A model generated the notes under the pieces. It saw nothing but the letters and a program-made list of their open reading frames with translations, was not told the origin of the DNA and did not search any database. Positions 9,090 through 17,520 of a stretch of 64,000 nucleotides of DNA are shown one piece after another. The translations under genes were made by a program, and so were the position numbers. Positions within the stretch are counted from its first letter, which is position 1. Each line of letters opens with the position of its first letter. The stretch is from Pseudomonadota bacterium. Lineage in GTDB: Bacteria > Pseudomonadota > Gammaproteobacteria > Steroidobacterales > Steroidobacteraceae. The DNA lies in contig JAGTSG010000014.1 of NCBI GenBank assembly GCA_018261655.1, forward strand, positions 31,099 through 95,098, in the 5' to 3' direction.

Positions 9090-10121
9090 TCAGCCGCCGA
9101 TGTAATACATCTCGATCTTCTTGTGCGAGCGCTTGCGGCTGAGCGCTTTGCGCTGCTCGCTGTAGCGGTCGTCACGGGCCTGCCAGGTGCCGCGAATGCG
9201 CGCGAGCAGCTCCTCGTCGCTGGCCGCCGCGCGCAGCGGCTCGCGCAGGTCGGTCCCGCGGGTCGCGAACAGGCAGGTGTAGAGGACGCCCTCGGACGAC
9301 AGCCTTGCCCGGGTGCAGTCGCCGCAGAAAGGCTGCGAGACAGAGGAAATGAACCCGACCTCGCCCTGGCCGTCGGCGAAGGTGTAGCGCTCGGCGACTT
9401 CCCCGCGGTAGCTCGCCGCCGTCGCGACCAGCGGCCAGCGGGCCTCGATGCGCTGCTTCAGCTCGCGCGAGGGCACGACCCGGTCGGGCATCCAGTCGTT
9501 GCGGTTGCCGACGTCCATGTACTCGATGAAACGCACGACCACGCCGGTGCCGCGGAAGTGCTCGACCAGGCCGAGCACGCAATCCTCATTGAGCCCGCGC
9601 TGCACGACGGCGTTGACCTTGATCGGCTCGAGGCCTGCCTCCCGTGCGGCCGCGATGCCGTCCAGGACCCGCTCGACGCCGTCGAAGCCGCCGCTCGACC
9701 GGCGGAACACCTCGGGGTCGAGGCTGTCCAGGCTGACGGTGACGCGCCTGAGCCCGTTCGCCTTGAGCCGGGCCGCGTGCTGCGCGAGCAGCACGCCGTT
9801 CGTGGTCAGCGCCAGGTCGTCGACCCCGGGGATGGACGACAGCTCGCCGACCAGGTCGGCGATCCCCGAGCGCAGCAGCGGCTCGCCACCCGTCAGGCGG
9901 ACCTTGCGCACGCCGGCCTTCACGAACAGCCGCGTGAGGCGGACGATCTCCTCGAAGGACAGGCGCGCGGCCGCGGGCAGGAAGCGGTAGTTCTCGTGGA
10001 AGGTCTCCCGCGGCATGCAATAGGGGCAGCGGAAGTTGCAGCGATCCATGACCGAGATGCGCAGGTCCTGCAGCGGCCGGCCGTGGACGTCGGACGTCCC
10101 GACTCCGCGGGGCAGGGGCAT
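9090..10121 (-). CDS. moaA: GTP 3',8-cyclase MoaA (radical SAM)
   Basis: MoaA is the radical SAM enzyme that begins molybdenum cofactor synthesis by cyclising GTP. With the ATG at 10119-10121 the protein has 343 residues. The SAM cluster is C28-x3-C32-x2-C35 in [10 protein letters not shown], followed by [10 protein letters not shown]. The second 4Fe-4S site is in the C-terminal part, [19 protein letters not shown]. The chain ends in the conserved Gly-Gly. A TTG at 10148 would add nine residues and has a GAGG upstream, so the exact start is uncertain. It lies 72 bases after the small secreted protein gene on the same strand. Confidence 0.94.
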   Translation of the reverse strand: MPLPRGVGTSDVHGRPLQDLRISVMDRCNFRCPYCMPRETFHENYRFLPAAARLSFEEIVRLTRLFVKAGVRKVRLTGGEPLLRSGIADLVGELSSIPGVDDLALTTNGVLLAQHAARLKANGLRRVTVSLDSLDPEVFRRSSGGFDGVERVLDGIAAAREAGLEPIKVNAVVQRGLNEDCVLGLVEHFRGTGVVVRFIEYMDVGNRNDWMPDRVVPSRELKQRIEARWPLVATAASYRGEVAERYTFADGQGEVGFISSVSQPFCGDCTRARLSSEGVLYTCLFATRGTDLREPLRAAASDEELLARIRGTWQARDDRYSEQRKALSRKRSHKKIEMYYIGG

Positions 10122-10193
10122 GACGGGCGCCTTGGATTTGTCGGTCAAGTTCTCAGCCTCGGTGGCGGGCCGGACGGGCCTTCCCGACCGCCG

Positions 10194-10559
10194 TCACTTC
10201 TTGGTCCTTTCCTTGTAGACGCGCAGCTGCTCGTTGAAGCGATCCGCGACGGACTGGGCTTCGTCCACCGCGGCGTTGTTCTTCTTGGCCTGCATCACCT
10301 CGAACTCGGCCTTGCGCGCCTCGTCGACCTCGGGGTCGGCCCGCAGGGCCTCCAGCTCCATGGTCAGGCAGGCGGTGTAGGCGGTGATGTCGGCGTCGAA
10401 CTGCTTGACCGCCCGCTGCGCCGCGACCATCTGCTCGTAGGTCGCGGTAGCGCCGTCGGGAATGTTCTCCGGCGGACGGGGGTAGATGCAGGTCGCCTGC
10501 GCGGCCATGGCAGCCAGCGCGGCGAACACCGACACAATGGAAAGAATCGCCTTTTTCAT
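10194..10559 (-). CDS. Small secreted protein of unknown function
   Basis: The 121-residue product has a clear signal peptide (MKKAILSIVSVFAALAAMAAQA) with cleavage likely just before TCIYPRPP. The mature part is about 99 residues, rich in Glu, Lys, Ala and Gln, and probably helical or coiled-coil. It has two cysteines (mature N-terminus and ITAYTACL) that could form a disulphide. I do not recognise the family. It is upstream of moaA on the same strand, but a link to molybdenum cofactor synthesis is not supported by the sequence. Confidence 0.75.
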   Translation of the reverse strand: MKKAILSIVSVFAALAAMAAQATCIYPRPPENIPDGATATYEQMVAAQRAVKQFDADITAYTACLTMELEALRADPEVDEARKAEFEVMQAKKNNAAVDEAQSVADRFNEQLRVYKERTKK

Positions 10560-10694
10560 CAGCAGGTTACCTCGGCAAAACGACAGCTTCGACCCGGCAG
10601 TGGGCCGGTGGGCAGTCTAGCGTAACCGGGCCGGACGGGCAGGGCCAGCCTCGAGCAGCAACCGCCGCGCCCGCGCCCCCTGCGCAGGGATTCC

Positions 10695-11042
10695 CTACAG
10701 GAGCACCTCGACCCGTCCTTCCACGACCCGAACCGGGAAACAGGCGAGCGGCCTGTGCGCCGGTCCGCCGAGGACACGGCCGTCGCGGACGTCGAACGAG
10801 GCGCCGTGCAAGGGACACACCAGCCGGCAGCCGCGCAGTCGGCCCTCGCTCATGTGCGCCTCGGCGTGGGTGCAGGTGTCCTCGAGGGCATACAGGCCTT
10901 CGCGTGTCGCGCACAACACCACGCGGCGGCCGTCCACCTGGAACCCGTGGGGGAGTCCCGCGATGAGATCCGCATGCGACGCCAGCGGATACCATCGGCC
11001 GTTGGTGTCGGGTGCGGATTCGTGATCGCCGGGACAACACAT
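10695..11042 (-). CDS. Rieske-type [2Fe-2S] ferredoxin
   Basis: The 115-residue soluble protein starts MCCPGDHESAP and carries a complete Rieske motif: CTHAEAHMSEG, then 16 residues after the first Cys-x-His, CPLHGASFDVRDG. The second half (GPAHRPLACFPVRV) matches the ferredoxin components of dioxygenases and the NirD-like class. It likely transfers electrons to an oxygenase or reductase whose partner is not in this window. The ATG at 11040-11042 gives the usual length; an earlier possible start would overlap the divergent kup start. It is divergent from kup with 53 bases between the starts. Confidence 0.85.
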   Translation of the reverse strand: MCCPGDHESAPDTNGRWYPLASHADLIAGLPHGFQVDGRRVVLCATREGLYALEDTCTHAEAHMSEGRLRGCRLVCPLHGASFDVRDGRVLGGPAHRPLACFPVRVVEGRVEVLL

Positions 11043-11053
11043 CGTTGGGCGCC

Positions 11054-11059
11054 TACAAT
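11054..11059 (+). promoter_or_regulatory. Possible -10 box of kup
   Basis: TACAAT sits about 37 bases upstream of the kup start, in the short divergent spacer. I see no good -35 at 17 bases, so this is a weak call resting on a single AT-rich hexamer in GC-rich DNA. Confidence 0.25.
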
Positions 11060-11095
11060 AACAGACGCCGTGCTGCCGCCCGATGATGGACCGGA

Positions 11096-12970
11096 TTGAA
11101 CCCTTCCCCGACTGCACCGATCCCCGACTCGCGGCTCACGCTGGCCGCGCTCGGCGTCGTGTTCGGGGACATCGGGACCAGCCCGCTTTACGCCTTCAGG
11201 ACCTGTTTTGACGAGTTGCACGGCACGCTTCCCACCGAGGAAAACGTGCTCGGCCTCCTCTCGCTGATCGTCTGGGCGCTGACGGCCGTCATCACCGTCA
11301 AGTACGTGATGATCATCCTGCGGGCCGACAACCGTGGTGAGGGCGGTGCGCTGGCGCTGATGGCGCTGGTGCTGTCGGGACGTTCCCGCGTGCCGCGCCG
11401 CTGGATGCTCCTGCTCGGCATCCTCGGCACCACGCTGTTCTTCAGTGACGGTGCAATCACGCCAGCCATCTCCGTCCTTTCTGCGGTGGAGGGGCTCGAG
11501 GTGATCAATGACGAGATGGAAGGCGTCGTGATCCCGCTCGTGATCGCCATCCTGGTGGGCCTGTTCGCCGTCCAGCGCCACGGGACCGGTGCGATCGGGC
11601 AGCTCTTCGGCCCGCTGATGATGATCTGGTTCGTCGTGCTGGCACTGCTGGGGCTCCGGTGGATCGCCGTGAACCCGGTGGTGCTCCATGCGGTGGATCC
11701 GACCCACGCCGTGCGTTTTCTGCTCACCCACCGCAGCGAATCGCTGATCGTGATGGCCGCCGTCTTTCTGGCGGTGACCGGCGGAGAGGCGCTGTATGCG
11801 GACATGGGGCACTTCGGCCGCCGCCCGATCCGCCTGGCATGGTTCTGTGTGGTGCTGCCCGCACTCGTGCTCAATTACTTCGGGCAGGGCGCGAGGGTGC
11901 TCGCGGACCCGTATGCTGTCGTGAGTCCGTTCTTCCTGCTGGCACCCAAGTGGGGCCAGATACCCCTGGTGCTCCTCTCGACCGCCGCGACGGTCATCGC
12001 TTCCCAGGCCGTGATCTCCGGCGTCTTCTCGATCGCCCACCAGGCATTGCGGCTCGGACTGTTGCCCCGGTTCCTGGTGGTGCATTCGTCCGGCGAGTCC
12101 GCTGGACAGGTCTTTGTGCCCGGCGCAAACCGGATCCTGCTGGTGGCGACCATAGGGCTCGTGCTGGCATTTGGTTCCTCCGAGGCGCTGGCCTCCGCCT
12201 ACGGCATCGCGATCGCCCTGGCCATGCTCATCGACAGCATCCTCGTGGTGGCCTGGTTGTCGGATGGCGCGGACCGGCGGACACGCGCGCTCCTGGCCGT
12301 CATGGCCGTGGCGGTCCTGCTGGACCTCGCGTTCCTCGCTGCCAACAGCCTGAAGATCCCGCACGGCGGCTGGTTGCCCCTGTTCGCGGGCACCTGCTTC
12401 ATGGGCCTCATGCTGACGTGGCAGGCCGGCAGGCTGACCGTACTCGACCGCGCCACGCGACGCAGGATGCCGATGCGCGAGCTCATGGCGAGGGCGAACG
12501 ATGTCAGCCGCCTGCGCGTTCCCGGGACGGCGGTCTACCTCAGCGGCAGCACCGAGACGGTGCCTGGCGCACTGCACCGCATGCTGGAAATCCAGGGCTT
12601 CCTGCATGAGCGGGTCGTGCTGCTCACCATCGAGACCGGCGACGAACCGCGGACCGTGAGGGGCGCGCGAGTGCGGGTCCAAGAACTGGCTCCGGGTCTC
12701 TTCCGCGTCGTGGCCCGCTGCGGGTTCATGGAGACGCCGAACGCGCCCGCGTTGTTGCGTGAGGCCGAGGCGGCCGGCCTGCCTTACCGCCCGGCCGAAA
12801 CGCAGTATTTCCTGGGACTCGACCATGTGGTGGTGGCCCGTACCCACGGAATGCCGCGATGGCAGAAGCGCCTCTATGCCTACATGTCGCGGAACGAGCA
12901 TTCCGCCACCGAGCACTTCAGGCTGCCTCCGGCAAGGGTCACCGAGATCGGCGAGCAGATCGACATCTGA
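11096..12970 (+). CDS. kup: Low-affinity potassium transporter Kup
   Basis: Kup (TrkD) is an inner-membrane K+/H+ symporter. The 624-residue protein has about 12 membrane segments in the first 430 residues and a cytoplasmic C-terminal domain. The family signature GVVFGDIGTSPLYAF is at residues about 20-34; LRADNRGEGGALALMAL, DGAITPAISVLSAVEGL and GGEALYADMGHFG follow. The start is a TTG at 11096: an in-frame stop lies at 11084-11086, and two nearby ATGs are in another frame. An alternative start further in would cut the signature. Divergent from the Rieske gene. Confidence 0.94.
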   Translation: MNPSPTAPIPDSRLTLAALGVVFGDIGTSPLYAFRTCFDELHGTLPTEENVLGLLSLIVWALTAVITVKYVMIILRADNRGEGGALALMALVLSGRSRVPRRWMLLLGILGTTLFFSDGAITPAISVLSAVEGLEVINDEMEGVVIPLVIAILVGLFAVQRHGTGAIGQLFGPLMMIWFVVLALLGLRWIAVNPVVLHAVDPTHAVRFLLTHRSESLIVMAAVFLAVTGGEALYADMGHFGRRPIRLAWFCVVLPALVLNYFGQGARVLADPYAVVSPFFLLAPKWGQIPLVLLSTAATVIASQAVISGVFSIAHQALRLGLLPRFLVVHSSGESAGQVFVPGANRILLVATIGLVLAFGSSEALASAYGIAIALAMLIDSILVVAWLSDGADRRTRALLAVMAVAVLLDLAFLAANSLKIPHGGWLPLFAGTCFMGLMLTWQAGRLTVLDRATRRRMPMRELMARANDVSRLRVPGTAVYLSGSTETVPGALHRMLEIQGFLHERVVLLTIETGDEPRTVRGARVRVQELAPGLFRVVARCGFMETPNAPALLREAEAAGLPYRPAETQYFLGLDHVVVARTHGMPRWQKRLYAYMSRNEHSATEHFRLPPARVTEIGEQIDI

Positions 12971-13038
12971 CGATCCGCGTTCGCACGCTGCGGGCGGACG
13001 GGAGATAATGGCGCCATCCCCTCCGATGGAGCGCCCCG

Positions 13039-14322
13039 ATGACCTGGCTCAACCGCGACGTGACCGAGATCGGCGGCCAGCGGCTGCATCCGGAGACGCT
13101 GATGATGGGCTACGGGTACTTCCCGGGCCTGTCGGAAGGGGCGGTGAAGTGCCCGATCTTCCAGACGTCGACCTTCGTGTTCCGCTCGGCCGGCGAGGGC
13201 AAGCGGTTCTTCGAGCTGGCCTACGGCCTGAGCGAGCCGGCGCCGCAGGAGTCGATCGGACTCATCTATTCGCGGCTCAACAACCCGAACCTCGAGATCC
13301 TCGAGGGCCGCCTGGCCATCTGGGACGGCGCCGAGCGCGCGCTTGCCTTCTCGAGTGGCATGGCCGCGATCTCGACCTGCCTGTTCGCGACCTGCCGGCC
13401 GGGCGACGCGGTCATCCACAGCAACCCGGTGTACGGCGGTTCGGACTACTTGCTCGACAAGGTGCTGCCGCAGTTCGGTATCCGGACCGTCGCCTTCGAC
13501 GCCGGCAAGGGCGCGCAGGGACTGCGCGACGCCGTCGAGGCCGCGCGGGAGACCGCGCGCGTCGCCGCCGTCTATGTCGAGACGCCGGCCAACCCGACGA
13601 ACGGGCTCGTGGACCTGGCCGCGTGCTCGGCGGTCGCCGACGAACTGGGGCGCCGGCAAGGATCGCGGCCGCTGGTCATCGTCGACAACACCTTTCTCGG
13701 TCCGCTGTGGCAACGCCCGCTCGAGCATGGCTGCGACATCGTCGTGTACTCGCTGACCAAGTATGTCGGCGGTCACAGCGACGTGGTGGCGGGCGCCTGC
13801 GTCGGGTCGCGGCAGGCGCTGGAACCGGTGCACCTGATGCGCACCATCCTCGGGACCATGACGGACCCGCACACGGCCTGGCTGCTGATGCGCAGCCTCG
13901 AGACGCTCGAGCTGCGCTTCCGTAAGTCGGTGGACAACGCGACCCGGGTCGCCGGGTTCCTGCGCGGCCATCCCAAGGTCGAGCGGGTGGCGTTCCTCGG
14001 GTTCCTCGACCCCGACAGCGAGGAAGGCCGGCTCTACGCGCGGCAGTGCCTGGCCCCGGGCGCCACGTTCTCGTTCTTCGTGAAGGGCGGCGAGCGCGAG
14101 GCCTTCCGCGTGCTCGACGAGCTGCAGCTGGTGAAACTGGCGGTGAGCCTCGGCGGCACCGAGAGCCTGGCCTCGCACCCGGCGGCGATGACGCACTCGG
14201 ACATCGAGCCCGCGCGCCGCGCGGCGCTCGGCATCACCGACAACATGATCCGGGTCTCCATCGGCATCGAGCATCCCGACGACCTGATCGCCGACTTCCG
14301 CCAGGCGCTCGCCACGATCTAG
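13039..14322 (+). CDS. PLP-dependent Cys/Met metabolism enzyme (methionine gamma-lyase / cystathionine gamma-synthase family)
   Basis: This 427-residue fold-type I PLP enzyme acts on sulphur amino acids. Visible motifs are YSRLNNPNLEILE, AFSSGMAAIST, VYVETPANPTNG, VIVDNTFLGPLWQRPLEHG and the Schiff-base lysine at about residue 241 in YSLTKYVGGHSD. The C-terminus has KLAVSLGGTESLASHPAAMTH and RVSIGIEHPDDLIADF. Family members range over methionine gamma-lyase, cystathionine gamma-synthase and gamma-lyase; sequence alone does not decide. The long N-terminal stretch (MGYGYFPGLSEGAVKCPIF) fits the branch often labelled cystathionine gamma-synthase family protein. A dispersed inverted repeat begins at its stop codon. 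Confidence 0.88.
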   Translation: MTWLNRDVTEIGGQRLHPETLMMGYGYFPGLSEGAVKCPIFQTSTFVFRSAGEGKRFFELAYGLSEPAPQESIGLIYSRLNNPNLEILEGRLAIWDGAERALAFSSGMAAISTCLFATCRPGDAVIHSNPVYGGSDYLLDKVLPQFGIRTVAFDAGKGAQGLRDAVEAARETARVAAVYVETPANPTNGLVDLAACSAVADELGRRQGSRPLVIVDNTFLGPLWQRPLEHGCDIVVYSLTKYVGGHSDVVAGACVGSRQALEPVHLMRTILGTMTDPHTAWLLMRSLETLELRFRKSVDNATRVAGFLRGHPKVERVAFLGFLDPDSEEGRLYARQCLAPGATFSFFVKGGEREAFRVLDELQLVKLAVSLGGTESLASHPAAMTHSDIEPARRAALGITDNMIRVSIGIEHPDDLIADFRQALATI

Positions 14323-14410
14323 GAGGGGTCAGACGCCGCTCTGTCCCTTGCGGCCCGGTTCCGCAGACACGCCTCTCCGCGGTGGTGGACAGGGTGGGGT
14401 CTGACTCCTC
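14323..14410. repeat. REP-like nested inverted repeat, copy 1
   Basis: Outer arms GAGGGGTCAGAC (14323-14334) and GTCTGACTCCTC (14399-14410) pair with one mismatch. Inside them CTGTCC (14341-14346) pairs with GGACAG (14387-14392). The same order of elements recurs at 46480-46532, so this is a dispersed element and not a one-off hairpin. It starts one base after the upstream stop codon and could also end transcription before the riboswitch. Confidence 0.6.
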
Positions 14411-14430
14411 TTGTGCTAAAGTTCCAGCCG

Positions 14431-14536
14431 GCCTTGGGGTGGTCTGAATGGACCTGAGACGCCGGCGGCCCCGCAAGGGGCTCACCTGCGAACCCGTCGA
14501 ACCTGATCCGGTTAGGACCGGCGTAGGGAGCAGGCG
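14431..14536 (+). ncRNA. TPP riboswitch (THI element)
   Basis: The conserved thiamine pyrophosphate aptamer is readable by eye. GGGGTG and CTGAGA form the pyrimidine-binding half (about 14436-14459), with a variable GC-rich P3 extension near 14460-14490. The pyrophosphate-binding half AACCTGATCCGGTTAGGACC is followed by GGCGTAGGGAGC (to about 14531). It lies upstream of a TonB receptor and thiamine transport genes, which confirms the call by context. The riboswitch is expected to switch the operon off when TPP is abundant. Confidence 0.93.
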
Positions 14537-14570
14537 TGAAAGCTGAAGAACCTACCGCGCGCATCACCGC

Positions 14571-14589
14571 CTCCCGCCCGTAGTGGGAG
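14571..14589 (+). promoter_or_regulatory. Putative expression-platform hairpin that hides the Shine-Dalgarno site
   Basis: CTCCC (14571-14575) can pair with GGGAG (14585-14589). The latter is the ribosome binding site seven bases before the ATG at 14597. The aptamer's own GTAGGGAG (about 14523-14530) could compete for the same CTCCC, so TPP binding would free CTCCC to mask the binding site. This is the usual translational design in Gram-negative TPP riboswitches; the pairing here is inferred from complementarity only. Confidence 0.5.
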
Positions 14590-14596
14590 CCGCACG

Positions 14597-16657
14597 ATGC
14601 GTGCCTGGACCGCGCTGACCGCGCTCGCGTTCCTGCCCGCCCTCGCAACGGCGGTCGAGCCCACGCGCCTCGAGGAAGTCGTCGTGACGGCGACCCTGCG
14701 CGACATTCCCCTCGTGCAGTTGCCCGCGAGCGCGACGGTGCTCGACCGGCGCACGGTGGCGGATGCCGCGACCCAGCATCTGGAGGAACTGCTGCCGCAG
14801 GTGCCCTCGCTGTCCTGGGCGGGGGCGAGTTCGCGACCCCGCTATTTCCAGCTGCGCGGCATCGGCGAACTGGAGCAGTATCAGGGCGCGCCCAACCCGT
14901 CCGTCGGGTTCCTGGTCGACGAGATCGACTTCAGCGGCATCGGCATGGTCGCCACGCTGTTCGACGTCGAGCAGGTGGAGGTCCTGCGCGGCCCGCAGGG
15001 CACGCGCTTCGGGGCCAACGCGCTGGCGGGGCTCATCAAGGTCAGGACGCGCGAGCCGCTGCCGCAGCCGGAACTCTCCGCCGAGGCGACGTTCGGCGCG
15101 GACGCCATGGCCGGGGCCGGCGTGGTGGCGGGAGGCGCTGCAGGCCATGGCGGATCGGCGTGGCGGCTGGCCGTCCAGCGCGTGGCCAGCGACGGTTTCC
15201 GCAGCAATACCTACCTCGAGCGCAGCGACACGAATGCCCGCGACGAGCTCACCGCGCGCGGGCGGCTGAGGCTCGAGATCTCGGATCCCCTGCGCCTGGA
15301 CCTGACGCTGCTCCACGCCGACCTCGACAACGGCTACGACGCCTTCGCGATCGACAACAGCCTCGTGACCCGCTCCGACCGGCCCGGCAGGGATTCCCAG
15401 CGCTCCACGGGCGCGGCGGCCGACCTGCGTTACGCGGCACCGTCATTCGAGCTGCGCAGCATCACGGCCTGGTCGCAGTCGGCCATCGAGGCCAGCTTCG
15501 ACGGCGACTGGGGCAACGACGAAGACTGGGCCGGCGCCGGACCCTACGACTTCTTCTCGCGCACGCTGCGCGACCGCGACACGTTGAGCCAGGACCTCCG
15601 GCTGTCGGGGAGCGCCGGGACGGCGACCTGGCTGGCCGGTGTTTACGGCCTGCGGCTTGTCGAGGATAACGCGCAGCGCGACGACGGCCTGTACCTGACC
15701 GATGCCTTCACCAGGACGCTCGACAGTCGCTACCAGGCGACCCATGCCGCGGTGTACGGACAGGTGGAGTGGCCGGTCGCTTCGACGACCCTGCTGTCGG
15801 CGGGGCTGCGCCTCGAGCAGCGCGATGCCAGCTATGCGGACAGTGACGGCGTCCGCTTCGACCCGCGCGACCGCATGTGGGGCGGGCAGCTGTCGCTCAG
15901 CCGACAGCTGGGCGACGCGCACCACGCGTGGATGTCCCTGTCCCGCGGCTTCAAGGCAGGCGGCTTCAACATCGGCGCGGCGGTCCCGCCGGATCGCGCG
16001 GAATTCGGGCCGGAGTATCTCTGGAGCGTGGAAGGGGGCGTCCGGGGACGCTGGGACGAGGCCGGGCTGTCAGCTGACGTCAGTGCCTTCTACCTGCGCC
16101 GCAGCGACCAGCAGGTCGCGACCTCGTTCCAGCTCGATCCTGAGGACCCGCTGACTTTCGTCTACCTCACCGACAACGCCGCGCGCGGGCAGGCCTTCGG
16201 GCTGGAGGCGACCGGCACGTGGCGTCCCGCCGAGCGCTGGGACCTGTCTGCGTCGCTGTCGCTGTCGCTGACGGAATACCTCGGCTACAGCGACGGCGAG
16301 CGCGACCTGGACGGGCGGGAGTGGGCCCATGCCCCGTCATGGAAGTATTCACTGGCCGCCACCTGGCGCCATCCCGCGGGATGGATGGGCCGCGCGGACG
16401 TCGGCGGGCAGGACGCGTTCTATTTCGACGCGAGCCACGACCAGCGGTCACGGCCGTACTCGCTGGTCAACCTGCGGACCGGTTACGAAGCCGCCCGGTG
16501 GTCTGTCCACCTGTGGGTGCACAACGTGCTCGACCAGCGCTACCCGGTACGCGGTTTCTATTTCGGCAACGAGCCGCCGGACTTTCCGGAGAAACTCTAC
16601 GTCCGGCTAGGTGATCCGCGCCAGGCCGGCGTGACCGCCCGCTTCAGCTTCCAGTGA
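14597..16657 (+). CDS. TonB-dependent outer-membrane receptor, predicted thiamine(-precursor) uptake
   Basis: This 686-residue protein has a signal peptide (MRAWTALTALAFLPALATA) and a TonB/plug region starting EEVVVTATLRD. The plug continues with ATVLDRRTV, RYFQLRGIGE and VEVLRGPQGTRFGANALAGLI, typical of TonB plugs. A long beta-barrel follows with VSLSRGFKAGGFN-type (SLSRGFKAGGFNIG) strands and the terminal aromatic residue (ARFSFQ). It should carry its substrate across the outer membrane using TonB energy. The upstream TPP riboswitch and the three downstream genes point to thiamine or a thiamine precursor as substrate; that is inference from context. The downstream gene starts 12 bases after its stop. 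Confidence 0.88.
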   Translation: MRAWTALTALAFLPALATAVEPTRLEEVVVTATLRDIPLVQLPASATVLDRRTVADAATQHLEELLPQVPSLSWAGASSRPRYFQLRGIGELEQYQGAPNPSVGFLVDEIDFSGIGMVATLFDVEQVEVLRGPQGTRFGANALAGLIKVRTREPLPQPELSAEATFGADAMAGAGVVAGGAAGHGGSAWRLAVQRVASDGFRSNTYLERSDTNARDELTARGRLRLEISDPLRLDLTLLHADLDNGYDAFAIDNSLVTRSDRPGRDSQRSTGAAADLRYAAPSFELRSITAWSQSAIEASFDGDWGNDEDWAGAGPYDFFSRTLRDRDTLSQDLRLSGSAGTATWLAGVYGLRLVEDNAQRDDGLYLTDAFTRTLDSRYQATHAAVYGQVEWPVASTTLLSAGLRLEQRDASYADSDGVRFDPRDRMWGGQLSLSRQLGDAHHAWMSLSRGFKAGGFNIGAAVPPDRAEFGPEYLWSVEGGVRGRWDEAGLSADVSAFYLRRSDQQVATSFQLDPEDPLTFVYLTDNAARGQAFGLEATGTWRPAERWDLSASLSLSLTEYLGYSDGERDLDGREWAHAPSWKYSLAATWRHPAGWMGRADVGGQDAFYFDASHDQRSRPYSLVNLRTGYEAARWSVHLWVHNVLDQRYPVRGFYFGNEPPDFPEKLYVRLGDPRQAGVTARFSFQ

Positions 16658-16669
16658 GGAGCTTCATCC

Positions 16670-16912
16670 ATGCACATTGCCGTCGACATCAGCCTGTACC
16701 CGCTCACGGAGTCATTCATTCCGCCGATCGAGGACTTCATCGCACGGATCCGCAGGCACGAGGGCCTGCGTGTCGTCACCAACGCGATGAGCACGCAGGT
16801 CAGCGGCGAGTTGCCCGTCGTGATGCAGGCGCTCGAGCAGGAAATAGGAGCCAGCTTCGCGGCCCGTCATCGCTCGGTGTTCGTGATGAAGGTGCTCGGC
16901 GGCGGTGACTGA
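16670..16912 (+). CDS. Thiamine-binding protein of the MTH1187/YkoF-like (COG0011) family
   Basis: The 80-residue protein starts MHIAVDISLYPLTESFIPPI and continues with MSTQVSGELPVVMQALEQEIG and RSVFVMKVLGG. This matches the small ferredoxin-like-fold family formerly called DUF77, whose members bind thiamine or hydroxymethylpyrimidine-type ligands. It has no signal peptide, so it is probably cytoplasmic. It may buffer or deliver imported thiamine, or sense it. It lies between the receptor and permease genes of a riboswitch-controlled operon, and its stop overlaps the next GTG start by eight bases. Confidence 0.82.
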   Translation: MHIAVDISLYPLTESFIPPIEDFIARIRRHEGLRVVTNAMSTQVSGELPVVMQALEQEIGASFAARHRSVFVMKVLGGGD

Positions 16913-17519
16913 CGCGTTACGCGACTCATGGCAGCGCGCCCTGGACCAGGCCGCGACGACCGGGCCGCTCGAGGTCGCGGCGGTGCTGCTGGGCTTCGCC
17001 TACGTCTTCATGGCCATCCGCCAGCGGCGGGCGTGCTGGATCGCCGGAGGGCTCAGCACCGCCCTGTACGCGATCGTGTTCCTGGACGCCCGTCTCTACC
17101 TGCAGGCGGTCCTGCAGGTCGTGTACGTCGTGCTGGCGGTCCACGGCTGGCGCGAGTGGAGTCGTGATGCGCGGGTGGACGGCGTGCCCGTGGTCCGCCG
17201 CGTGTCGCTGCCGATCCACGCGGCGGCGCTGGCCGCCGCGCTCACGGCGACGGCCCTGACGGGCGCCGCCCTCGCAGCCTGGTCGGATGCCGCGGCGCCC
17301 TGGGCCGATGCGTTCGGCACCTGGACCAGCGTGGCGGCGACCTGGCTGATGATCCGCAAGGTTGCGGCCAGCTGGCTGTGGTGGATCGTCGTCGATGCCG
17401 GCCTCGCGGCCCTTTTCGCGTCGCAGGGGCTGCTCTTCACCGCGGCGCTTTACCTCGCATTTGCCGCGCTGGCGGCGGCAGGCTGGTTCGCCTGGCGCCG
17501 CGCGCCGCAGGTCGCCTGA
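16905..17519 (+). CDS. pnuT: PnuC-family permease, predicted thiamine transporter PnuT
   Basis: The 204-residue membrane protein has about seven hydrophobic segments, as in PnuC vitamin transporters. Characteristic pieces are EVAAVLLGFAYVFMAIRQ, GGLSTALYAIVFLDARLYLQAVLQVVYVVLAVHGW (given as family region, residues about 43-77) and KVAASWLWWIVVDAG near residue 155. PnuC proteins carry nicotinamide riboside, while riboswitch-linked relatives (PnuT) carry thiamine. The TPP riboswitch and kinase neighbour support thiamine. Facilitated import would be trapped by phosphorylation. The GTG start overlaps the previous gene. Confidence 0.82.
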   Translation: MTDALRDSWQRALDQAATTGPLEVAAVLLGFAYVFMAIRQRRACWIAGGLSTALYAIVFLDARLYLQAVLQVVYVVLAVHGWREWSRDARVDGVPVVRRVSLPIHAAALAAALTATALTGAALAAWSDAAAPWADAFGTWTSVAATWLMIRKVAASWLWWIVVDAGLAALFASQGLLFTAALYLAFAALAAAGWFAWRRAPQVA

Positions 17520-17520
17520 C

